From Hygrophila difformis (lineage: Eukaryota > Streptophyta > Magnoliopsida > Lamiales > Acanthaceae): 64,000 bases of DNA. Positions 22,790-32,721 of the stretch are shown piece after piece. Each line of letters opens with the position of its first letter. Within the stretch, counting starts at the first letter, position 1. The translations under genes and the position numbers were made by a program. The notes beneath the pieces were generated by a model. The model did not search any database. It had not been told where the DNA came from and saw nothing but the letters and a program-made list of their open reading frames with translations. The stretch lies in the NCBI GenBank assembly GCA_030278955.1, contig JAOANR010000014.1:18230068-18294067 (forward strand), read 5' to 3'.

Positions 22790-23620
22790 GTTCTTAAATC
22801 AATGTCGATCTGGTTTCCTCAACCATATCAAATCATGAGAAAATAAACTACGGAACATTTGAAAATTACGGCCACAATTTTTTTCAACCACACAACGTTT
22901 TTCGCTGAACACAGCTCTCCTTATATTGTCAAGGATGATAACAGAGAGGTATCAAAGATGCCTTGAATCTATTCTCTTAGCATATTATTGGTGGCTCTCA
23001 TAGTCTATGAAGTGTCCAAAGACAAAATCGTGAGAGTCGGCTCAAAACGGATAACATCATACTAATGTCGGAGCCCATACAAACCGTATTTTTCTCCTTT
23101 TCTGTTGTTTTTCTCCCGGTTCAGATTAAACCATTGTGTGCTCAATTTTCATTGGTCTTTCCACCTATGGATAATTGATCTTGAGTTACTGTCAAAGAAA
23201 GAAACGGCACTGAGAAACTGAGCTCTTTGTATTTGATATTATTGACCTTGAATTACCAGTTTATTATATGCCCGGAATTCTTTTTTGATGACAAGGAATA
23301 ATTCTAGAGTGCAGGAAAGTTGGAGATATGTTCATAGGACTAGTCATCAACCATTATTTATATGCTCAACTTGCACGGCACGTGTAATAAAGAATCAATT
23401 GCTTTGATAATTGAAGCAAATTTAGATGCCTTGTTAGTGGGACTGAGAGCAAATAAGGTATGTAAAATTGAGAACATGCCAGTTGTTGTATATAGTGGAG
23501 AAGCATTTTGGAAGGTGCACGTTTTGGTGTAACATAAGCAACCAAGAAATGGATGGCAGAAATAAATCAGAGGCAGTGTGGCACCACATGAAATAATCAA
23601 CTTATCCTGGCCAACTTGTA
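22790..23620. other. Intergenic sequence upstream of NPF copy C
   Basis: I see no coding, RNA or repeat feature here that I can support; the composition is ordinary AT-rich plant spacer. Confidence 0.4.
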
Positions 23621-23624
23621 GTGA

Positions 23625-23870
23625 TGATGGAAAAAAAAAAAAAACAATAATGTTCCATAATTTTGATAACTTTGTTTGTTTTGGGCTAACTTTGTTTGTT
23701 TTCCCAAAACATTCTATAAAAAAATTGAATTAACTCAACCTCTCCGATAACATATTGGCTCCTTGCAAAAAAAAAAAAAAAAAAAAAAACCTCTCCAATA
23801 ACTATGCTATTTTTAGCTCATTCCATCCCACCCACCCTTGTGAATTAGGGATTTTGATGTTGCCTTGGAA
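23625..23870. mobile_element. Decayed foldback MITE, left half
   Basis: GTTCCATAATTTTG...CATTCTATAAAAAAATTGAATTAA resembles the left half of the foldback elements at 16800 and 55609. A 22-base poly-A run lies within it (about 23769-23790), and the right half is not recognisable. Confidence 0.35.
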
Positions 23871-23954
23871 ACCAGTACATGAGGAGTAGTGATTCTTCAA
23901 TTTGAACAGGCAAAGCTTAATGTTTGCAAGAAATATGGTCGTGGTTGAGTTATA

Positions 23955-24220
23955 CTTCCTCCGTTTTTTATTATTTGCTACATTGGAGAAATGACTATTG
24001 GTCACACAAATACTTTAACTTTAATTTAAAATTTTATCATATTTATACAAATTAAAATATAATCAATTGAATCTTGTTAGACTCGTCTTGTCTTGTGGAG
24101 TAGTTTTTAGATATCGAATTTTTAGAGTTTTTACTTATAACGAACTTAAGTTAGTAATGATTTAAAATGTGAATTGGACTGCGTAGATCCGTAACAAATA
24201 TTAAAAAACAGAGGAAGAAA
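23955..24220. mobile_element. Stowaway-like MITE
   Basis: It starts CTTCCTCCGTTTTTTA after TA and ends with a degenerate GAGGAAG. The interior shares the family's diagnostic blocks: ATCTTGTTAGACTCG, TATCGAATTTTTAGAG and GGACTGCGTAGATCCG. Confidence 0.6.
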
Positions 24221-24346
24221 TATGTATAGTGTATGCAAAGCATAATTTTACTTGCTTGGAATGAGTGTGGTTCATCCAATACAATCCCCTCGCAAATAGC
24301 TAAAATTGTAAAATAAAAACGCTCGCCCTATAAACCCATGACTGAC

Positions 24347-25012
24347 TGTTGGGGCCACAAAGGATAGTGGGCCACGGGGAGAAGAATTGGGCCATAAAAG
24401 ATGGGCTGAAAAGAGACTTTCAAAGAAAATCGAGTTGGAGATCCATTGGGCCGAAGAATGAAAAGAGAACGATCCGGAGCGGCAGAAGAAGCCCGAAAGG
24501 AAGAAAGCTTCAGAGGGAAGGATTTCGGCCGAAATGACATCAACTCAGCCGATTGAAGTAAACAGTGGAATCGGCTTAAGTGAGTCGGCCGGAGAGCGGT
24601 TATTTCAGCTCCGGCTATAAATAGGGGTCGACACACACAAAATCGGAGAGATCAATCCAACCCCCAAATTCCTTTTATCAAATTTAATTCCTTGTTATCT
24701 TTACTGCTTTCTTTACAGCTTTCCTTTACAGCTTTCCTTAGAATCTAGCCTAGTTTGTAGCGGTTACCTTTTCCAAATCCACCGTTGTTTCTTAGCAACT
24801 GGTAGTTTGGTTCCTTATTTTTGGTGAATTCCGCCGTTGTTTCTTAACAACAGGTAGATTCTCCATTGTATCTTGTTGTTTTCGATCAATTCAAAGAAGA
24901 TTCAGTCAATTGTGGGCGCATTATTGTTATTCCGGACCCGTAATCGGTTTGATCCTTTTCCGATAGCCTCCCTTGAGGAGAAAAAGGTCATTGGCTCAAC
25001 CCAAGCCAAACA
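24347..25012 (+). mobile_element. Solo LTR
   Basis: A 666-bp sequence begins TGTTGGGGCC and ends CCAAACA, flanked by the exact 5-bp duplication CTGAC (24342-24346, 25013-25017). A TATA box (TATAAATAGG) is at 24616-24625. No internal region or PBS is present, which fits LTR-LTR recombination of a complete element. Inside, a CCGTTGTTTCTTA segment is duplicated. Family unknown. Confidence 0.75.
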
Positions 25013-25464
25013 CTGACTCAATAAAAAATACTTCCAAAGCTCAAAAACGCTATTTTTTACTGGCACTTGACTTTTTTAAAAAAGATGCTACCTATCTCAA
25101 AATCGTTGAATTACCGATAGTCAATTGTTGAAAGATGTATGCAAATTGTTTGAATTTTATTTTTAACCTCGGAAGTTAGAAACCTCAACTCCATTGTTTA
25201 GTCCTACATTTGTTCATTTGGTAAGAATTTCACATTTTTACCCTTCACGGTTGTCTCTTCAGATCGAATAAGACCAGAAATGGCGTCAAGCTTTCTTCTT
25301 TTACCTTTTAAGACGGGTATTTGATAAAGTCTACCTCATTTCATCAAATCTTCCGTTATATTTTGTGATCCCATGTTTTCTTTTTTTGTCTCTTACAAAT
25401 CAACCCTGACAAGTGCGAACAAACGCTGTTTAACGGCTTAATCGATCGAAGTGATGGAGGTGTC

Positions 25465-25474
25465 CTTATAAAAC
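25465..25474 (+). promoter_or_regulatory. Possible TATA box of the S1P gene
   Basis: CTTATAAAAC lies about 180 bp before the block of 5' UTR that is also found in S1P copy B. Weak, position-based call. Confidence 0.25.
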
Positions 25475-25708
25475 TCAAAATTGGGTAAATGCTGTTTTTT
25501 TCTGCCCTTCAAACACACACACAGTCTAAACAATTGACGCTTTTTCTCTGTGGCATTTCCCGCACTCGCGATTTGCTGCACCTTCTTCCTCCTGCTTCGT
25601 GTTTCTCCTCCAATTCTGGCAGATCACCCACTCAACTTCGATTGCTGTACATCGCCCGTGTCAAGAATTCGCCTCCCAATCTTGGACACCGGAATTCCCA
25701 TGCGGGTT

Positions 25709-25986
25709 TGTGAAGTTTGGAGAGAAAACAAACACTGGAGGAAAAACTTTGTATTGCTATGTTGAAAACTGTTACAAAGAACAGATACAATCGAAGGAAT
25801 ATAAATACTACTACTGGACTGAACTACAAAGGCAAAATATACATAGGCCCATTATCTACTAACTAAGGCCCACAACTAAAGAAAACTAAACTGGCCCAAC
25901 TGCCCTATTAACCAATGCCAGCATCAGAAACGAGCAGAACTTCCTTCTCCTTTTTCTTCTTGGCTGAGCTTGAACTACCTTCAATA
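25709..25986 (-). mobile_element. Solo-LTR-like insertion in the S1P 5' UTR
   Basis: This 278-bp insertion ends 13 bp before the ATG at 26000 and is flanked by GGGTT duplications (25704-25708, 25987-25991). S1P copy B has the uninterrupted site (one GGGTT directly followed by ACAACGCG, near 34967), so the insertion came after the duplication. On the minus strand it ends CTTCACA but starts TATTG, a one-base departure from TG...CA, so LTR identity is probable, not certain. Confidence 0.6.
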
Positions 25987-26857
25987 GGGTTACAACGCGA
26001 TGACCCGCCTACCCTTCTTCGTCCTCTCTTTTGTTTTCCTTATCATTGCCTATTTAATCTACCCCGACAAGCGGACCCTTAATTCACAACTCTCTGATGC
26101 GGAGAAGCCCCCTTCGAGGAAGCACATAATCCGATTTTTGCAGTACAAAAAAGCGGAAGACCTCAGGGATTATCTTGAGCGCAATGTGAAGTCGAAGGGT
26201 TGGAAATGGGTCGAGAGGCACACCCCCGCGATGAAATTCCCCACTGATTTCGCCCTAGTGGCCATCGAGGAACGGCACCAAGAGTTTGTGATTGGGGAAT
26301 TTGGGAAATTGGAGCTCGTGAAGGATGTTTCGCCGGATTTGAGCTACCAAAGGGAAGTTCTTGAGGAAACAACTGTTGGGTCCTTTGTGAATGGGAAGAA
26401 AAGGCCTGGAAAGATTTTCACTGCCATGTCGTTTAGTGAAGGGAGCCTCCCTCCGCTGTGGTTGCTAATACTAGCGGTGTCAAACTAAGTTGGAGGAGGA
26501 ATCTGATGATGCAGGTGAGCCTTTTCAACCCAAAATCATGTTTTGCCTTTTGTTGTGAGTCAGCCTCCTCGGTTATCTTCATGTTAGGGAGTTCTTGTAT
26601 GAAACTACTTGTTGAGGAAGGTTAATTGATCGAGAGCTTGTTAAAATCGGTTTTGCAGAGTTACTTAATTTCTAGACTACTTATATTGCAGTTAACATAA
26701 TGTGTATGTGGGTTTAGTAAATCAATGATAAAGGAATGACTAGTTTTTATGTTGAAGAATTCAAATAATTATATCACTAGCAGCAAGCTGATGTATTTAA
26801 TGATTTTTGGGATGCACACTTCATTGAAAAATTCAGTTGTCATGATATCCCAGAGGC

Positions 26858-27543
26858 CGGACATTTTTGCATTGTATGGTACTGTGTCCTCGAGAAAGAC
26901 ATCAAGGCACAGTGACAGTGTGTAATTGCAAATTCTCTTTTGATAAGTTTGTACTTCTAATATTGGGCTTGATAAGTAGCTTTGCATTGGATGGCCTGGT
27001 GTCCTCGCGCAAGACATCAAGGTCCAATGACAGCATGTAATTAGAAATTCTTTTAGAAATTCTCTTTTCATAAGTTTGTACTTTTAGTGTAGGCTATCAA
27101 CATTTGTGTAGTTGATGCTCTGTTATGTTAAATTTTTGGTTGGGAGAAGGTTGGATTGAATGAAATGGAAAAGGAAATGGTGACTAGATCAGGTGGAAAG
27201 AAGAAAAGAAGGATGTTTATCTAATCTGGGATTAACAGGATGCTAAGATAATGAGTCTGCTACAGTTACATAAGAAAAAAAGAAAAAACATAAAAATTGT
27301 GTAAATGATAAATAAAAAATTAAACAATGTAATGTGCTTAAACAATAAAGATCTGTAACTGATCCTCTATAAAGAATTGGCAGATAGAATAATGAGAGTA
27401 ATATTCCACAAGCTAGGTACTTACTCAAATAAAAAGAAGAATGAGTAGACTCTTGTTTAATAAATACACCATATATTTTATGTACTTACTCAAACTGGAA
27501 TAATAAATACACCATATATTTTATGTACTTACTCAAACTGGAA
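26858..27543. repeat. Local tandem duplications in S1P intron 1
   Basis: A diverged repeat of roughly 125 bp (GCATTG...GTGTCCTCG...GACATCAAGG) occurs at about 26868 and 26983. A near-perfect 42-bp unit (AATAAATACACCATATATTT...) is repeated twice at about 27459-27543. No coding potential. Confidence 0.55.
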
Positions 27544-28220
27544 TGCAAATTAATAGATGGTTATTAATTCCTGAAAGTCTAATTGTGATGTATCTGAACT
27601 CCTGAATGTGTTGCGAGTGCCAAGTTCTTAGAATATATTTTATTTATGTTATGGTTCGTTTTCTATGAGACTTGAGCTATATACAAGTAAAACTTATATT
27701 TTAAAATTGAGATCCGCAGATTCAGAAAACAAAAGTTGAATGATTTTCTTCGGTGTAAAGCCATCCACAAAAACCATGTAGATCTGTAGGTTAATGAAAC
27801 AAAAGAACAAAGGGGAACCTGGCCATAAGATACGTCGGAATTTTAAGATTTTCTTTATGGTTAATTGAATACGTATGACTTTAGCTTTTGTGGTACTTCC
27901 TGGACATACTATTAAATTGATGTTCATTGGTATGCAATTTTACTAGTCATCTTATGGATTGCGTAATCTTTGGTTGCATTTTGCTTGGCAGGTTTATTAG
28001 TTGTTTGACATTTTTAGAGCATAAGATCATTCTTGGACTGATGCTAGTGGCAATCCATTATTCATTGTGAGATGTGATATTGCCTATAGGTAATTCTTCT
28101 TTTTTGTTTCTGTTTTTGACTTTTGAGGGGGGCAGGGGATGCAAATGAGTACAAAGGCCACTTTACCAACGTAAATTTGAGATTGTTCTCTACTTATGTG
28201 TTGTATTCTTTGTGCTTTTA

Positions 28221-28478
28221 TGATAGAAACAAATTAGAATAATAGAATAGAAAAGAAAATTCTCCAAACGGGAGAACCCGCTGGCCAGCCTTAGGCTCAA
28301 ATCTCCAATAAACTTCTCAATAATCTCTCAAATCCCTAATACAACCCTTTAAATACTAGCATAACAAAACCCTAATAACTAGCATAACAAAACCCTAATA
28401 ACAAATAATAGCTACTAGTAAACCCTAATAAACACAAGCCCATAATTGGGCCTAAGCCCAATTTCTTGCTTCCTAACA
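28221..28478 (-). repeat. 3' LTR of the S1P-intron TRIM element
   Basis: A 258-bp LTR. It contains AAACCCTAAT-type motifs repeated three times, similar to the telo-box. Confidence 0.85.
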
Positions 28479-28540
28479 ATTCCTCCCTCCTTCGAAACAA
28501 CCTTGTCCTCAAGGTTGAAATCTTCAATCTTTCCCTTCTC

Positions 28541-29206
28541 TTACATTGGTTCCGTTAGATGGTCTTGCTCCCTGGATTCCTGAAATTCCGCTTCGCGAAA
28601 GTCTAAGACCTCATTCTCCTCTTCAATTAACACTCTCAACTGCTTCAACGAGCAATCATAGCGTGTGTTGTATGGTTGCTTACACTGAAAACATAATCCC
28701 TTTGTCCGTAAATCAACATAATCTTGTGGAGATAGACGAGTGAAACGAGAACAATCTGTAGACTGCCCGAATGCTTCCGATCGTGTTGGTGTTGTGGGTG
28801 GTCGGTTAGATGGCCTAGGGAGAGCGCCCGTGGAAACCCCTTGGCCGCTGCCCTGTGTTGCTCCAGAAGTGGTGAAATTGGGCCGAGACAAAGTTCCTGT
28901 CTGTGGTGCAAAAACGATGAAATTCTGATACGGACAACCTCCGGTAGCCACTTCCAAATGATACGGACAACCTCCGGTAGCCACTTCCAAATTATCCTCT
29001 GATCTTTTGTCAACCAGCTTCCGAATCGCTCGCGACAACTCCGCTAGCATAGCCGTGATATCTGTCAACTGCGCATTCACAACCACCAATTGTGCCTTCA
29101 TCTCCGCCTGATCAGATTCCAGACGATCCAATCTTTCCGTGATTGAACGCATCATGATACAGGGTATAGGGAGATCCGGCAGGTCGGACCAAATTGATAG
29201 AAACAA
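28541..29206 (-). CDS. Gag-like protein of the TRIM element
   Basis: An open frame of 221 aa (best start one of the Met residues around residue 18-19, MMRSITERL) fills the interior. It has an N-terminal coiled coil (RLDRLESDQAEMKAQL), a Pro/Ser/Thr-rich linker, then LCFQCKQPYNTRYDC, which resembles a retroviral zinc knuckle but lacks its His. A perfect 11-residue duplication (LEVATGGCPY units) lies in the linker. Gag alone without pol is known for some very short LTR elements; packaging with another element's enzymes is inferred. Confidence 0.6.
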   Translation of the reverse strand: MFLSIWSDLPDLPIPCIMMRSITERLDRLESDQAEMKAQLVVVNAQLTDITAMLAELSRAIRKLVDKRSEDNLEVATGGCPYHLEVATGGCPYQNFIVFAPQTGTLSRPNFTTSGATQGSGQGVSTGALPRPSNRPPTTPTRSEAFGQSTDCSRFTRLSPQDYVDLRTKGLCFQCKQPYNTRYDCSLKQLRVLIEEENEVLDFREAEFQESREQDHLTEPM

Positions 29207-29452
29207 ATTAGAATAATAGAATAGAAAAGAAAATTCTCCAAACGGGAGAACCCGCTGGCCAGCCTTAGGCTCAAATCTCCAATAAACTTCTCAATAATCT
29301 CTCAAATCCCTAATACAACCCTTTAAATACTAGCATAACAAAACCCTAATAACTAGCATAACAAAACCCTAATAACAAATAATAGCTACTAGTAAACCCT
29401 AATAAACACAAGCCCATAATTGGGCCTAAGCCCAATTTCTTGCTTCCTAACA
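29195..29452 (-). repeat. 5' LTR of the S1P-intron TRIM element
   Basis: The second 258-bp copy; in the element's own orientation this is the upstream LTR. Confidence 0.85.
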
Positions 29453-29649
29453 TTTTATCATAAGAAAAAGAAATTTAAATGAAAATATGAATATGGTGTG
29501 TTGTGCTGCCTTTATCTTTAGTTATACAATTTCTTTTGGCATTAAAATGTGCTCATGTTTATCTATAATTATTAATGTGCAAATATTTTATGTGAAATAG
29601 TTTTTCCTTTGCATTTCAATAAGGCAAAGGATACGTAGCTCCAAAGATC

Positions 29650-29930
29650 TTTCTTGCCATAGGATAGAAGAAACTCCACTTATTGCCGATTAGTTTTGAG
29701 TTGGAAGCCTGTGCCCGTTGTTTAACATGGTATCAAACCCATGATACTCATATAGGACATATTGCCAATCCTGAGTTGGCCTCAGTTTTGAGATGAATTT
29801 CATCTCATGGGGTTGTGTTAAGGGTCCCACATCCGTTAAATTGTGGAATTTCATGGGATAGGTGCAACACCACTCATTGCCAGCTGCTTTTGAGTTGGGA
29901 GCTTAGGTCCCTTGCTTTAATAGTAGTATT
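29650..29930. repeat. Diverged duplicated repeat in S1P intron 1
   Basis: Two related blocks (CCACTTATTGCCGATTAG...GTTGGAAGC near 29677 and CCACTCATTGCCAGCTGC...GTTGGGAGC near 29870) about 190 bp apart suggest a decayed tandem repeat or TE fragment. Confidence 0.35.
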
Positions 29931-32380
29931 CTTGACCGTTCTGGACATTTATATTCTTCCTTTTATGCAGTATCGTTTTGTGGCTTTATTTTTACAGTAT
30001 GCTTGTGAACTTACATCTCACCATTTTCGCAGAAATCTCAAGTTACATCATTGTTTGGAGCAGATGCTCTCTGGTCAAAAGAGTATACTGGTTCCAGAGT
30101 AAAGATGGCTATTTTTGACACTGGGATCCGTGCCAATCACCCACATTTTCGTAATATCAAGGTACTTGTATTTGTTGGAAGGAAAACCTGATTCTGCCCA
30201 TTCCCTTCTTTCTTGTTCTTTTCTGATGTAATTATTGATTATTTCTGAAACTATCAGGAGCGCACTAATTGGACCAATGAAAATACTTTAAATGACAATC
30301 TTGGGCATGGGACATTTGTGGCTGGTGTCATTGCTGGTCAAGATGCAGAATGTCTTGGCTTTCCTCCAGATACTGAGATATATGCGTTCCGAGTGTTCAC
30401 TGATGCACAGGTAATGCTTATTGTACTTATATACACTGGTGCCCTTGTCCCTGAGGTTGTGATCATGTGTTGGAGCTTACCAGATTTATACCCGACCAGC
30501 TTCTATAGTTCACTGTGTTCAGGAGTCATATATATGCGAATGGTTTCTTCAAACAATATTATATTTGATTCATGTTCTCCATAGTTTTATTGCCTAGATA
30601 TAAAACATCTAAGTGGAGTTGATTTCTTTATCCAAGATTCATTGAATCAATAAACGTTGGTACCACAAAGTTCTCAATGCCCAATGGAGCATGGTGTGGG
30701 TCATTCTTATCCTTTTAATTGCATTATTCTCTGGACTGCGATCACTCTACATTAATGGTGTATGATACTATGATCTATTGTGTGTGATTCTTGTATAAGT
30801 GTATCAGCATTTGTTGATGGTATGCTGTCTGGCTTGGCAAGCTAGTGTTTGAGCATGTCAATAGGGTAAGGTTTACATGAAAACCATTGGTTCATATGCT
30901 GTTTAAGAACCTACATGCACTTGGCATTCTTTATTCTTTACTCCTTTTGACATGCTCAAACACTCTGTTGTTCTCTTCTACGTGCACTTTTGATACGTGG
31001 CAGCCCTTAATATATATCATAGAAGCGAACTAGTGCCAAACATTTGGGTCAAAATATTAGTTGCAATCATTCAGTAAATACTCTTCTATACCTGTCTTTT
31101 TTTCACTTTTCATATTCATATCTCTGTTTTAGGAAGTTTAGGAAACTTGTTTTCAGCTTATTGCAGGTTTCATACACATCATGGTTTCTCGATGCATTCA
31201 ATTATGCCGTTGCTTCCAACATGGATGTGTTGAATTTGAGTATTGGTGGACCTGACTATCTGGATCTACCATTTGTGGAGAAGGTGAGACCGTGAGACAA
31301 TACTTTTGACTCTACTCCAATTCCTCTATCTTCCCTTCTCTTTTGCTTTTCCAGAGACCTGTCAATCTGTTCATGTCTTTTTCCCACCCCCTCATTTTCT
31401 CCCTTATAATTTTCTGCTTATGATTATTTACAGATCATTTACCCTTTGGTCTATGGTTCTCAGCGGTGCGGTGTTATATTTGGTTTGTCATTTTGGTTGA
31501 TTTAGGAGTGTAAAGGAGAATGTGTTTTTGTGAAATTAATCATGACCAAATTTTCTGGTTATTCTGTGCTATGTATGCGTGTGTTTGTGTGTGTATTATA
31601 GAATATTTTGTGATTGTTTTATGATGTAATAAGATTTTTAGGTGAGACCTTCTAATGATTTTGGAGTGTAAAATACCATGAAGGCCTTCAGTTGGCAATC
31701 GATCAAATCAAATCTATATTGCTTGTCATTAATGTGCATTTCAGATGGAATTTTTAGGGTATGGTCATTTCACCAATGATTAATTGAAAGAGGTATATCC
31801 CGGAGGCTCAAATCAGACTTATTATGTAATTGTGTAAATTTGGTTTAGAAATACTTTGGTGTTCGTCCTGGTGTCTTTGCACATCTTATATCTCATGTGC
31901 ATATCTTCTTCTCATATAACCCATGTATAAGATACCTTTAGTGCTGTTTAATACATGCCATATTATATCTTTAGTCATCTGTTATATGCTTTTACAAAAT
32001 AATAAATGTCACATGAAAATCTTGTGCCCCCTTACAATGTTTTTGTATGCATCTTATTAAATGTATAGCTTCTATGTAGATTTCTTTGAGTGTGAAGACA
32101 TTATTGATTTAATAGTTTTCTTCTCTCAATCTTGTTTAGTTTGTAGTTGTAGCTCACTGTTCTAATACACGCATGGTCATACAGTTAAGTTTTCAAATTT
32201 TGGAATGTTCTTAGATATCTTATTTTATATTTAATTTTTCTCGAAGTGTTTTCTACTACTAGCATTCAAGTTTTTTATTGCAAATTTTCTGTTTTTTTGG
32301 TCCCAATTACAACTCAGGGAATGGGATTTCCTTACTACAAAATTAATTAGATAAATTTCAGAAGTGTGTCTTCTCATGTA

Positions 32381-32721
32381 CTCCCTCCATCCCTGCGTAA
32401 GATGCCATTTGGGGGTGGCACTGTATTTAAGAAAAATAGGTTATTGATTTAATTGTAGGGATGTGTATGATGTGATGGTAGTGGGGTTGAAATAATATTT
32501 AATTTATGTATTGGTGTGATGTGATGGTTGTAAGAGTGAATTTATTACTGAGAGAAAATTTGAAAGTTTAATTGTTATTACTGTGATGTGACGGTCGGTG
32601 AGTTTGTATTTATTGGTGATAATGGGTTTAAAATTAAATCTTTTTCGTTTTATACAACGCTTCATCTTGTGTCGGACAAATAAAAAAGGAAAACGTTTCA
32701 TTTTATGTGGAACTGGGGGAG
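32381..32721. mobile_element. Stowaway-like MITE in S1P intron 4
   Basis: CTCCCTCCATCCC...GAACTGGGGGAG with TA on both sides (32379-32380, 32722-32723), 341 bp. Four internal TGTGATGTGATGG-like repeats form a small array. Confidence 0.6.

Larger units (their letters stand above)
28221..29452 (-). mobile_element. TRIM/SMART-type short LTR retrotransposon in S1P intron 1
   Basis: A 1,232-bp element with two 258-bp LTRs that look identical (28221-28478 and 29195-29452), flanked by the duplication TTTTA (28216-28220, 29453-29457). It is oriented minus: read that way the LTRs run TGTTAGGAAG...TTCTATCA, and a purine tract (GAAGGAGGGAGGAAT) lies before the 3' LTR. The sequence after the 5' LTR (ATTTGGTCCGACC) is the PBS position, but I cannot assign a tRNA. 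It encodes only a gag-like protein. Confidence 0.88.

Noticed and set aside
24347..25012. Could be a complete TRIM rather than a solo LTR
   Set aside because: I found no terminal direct repeat of useful length, PBS or PPT within it.
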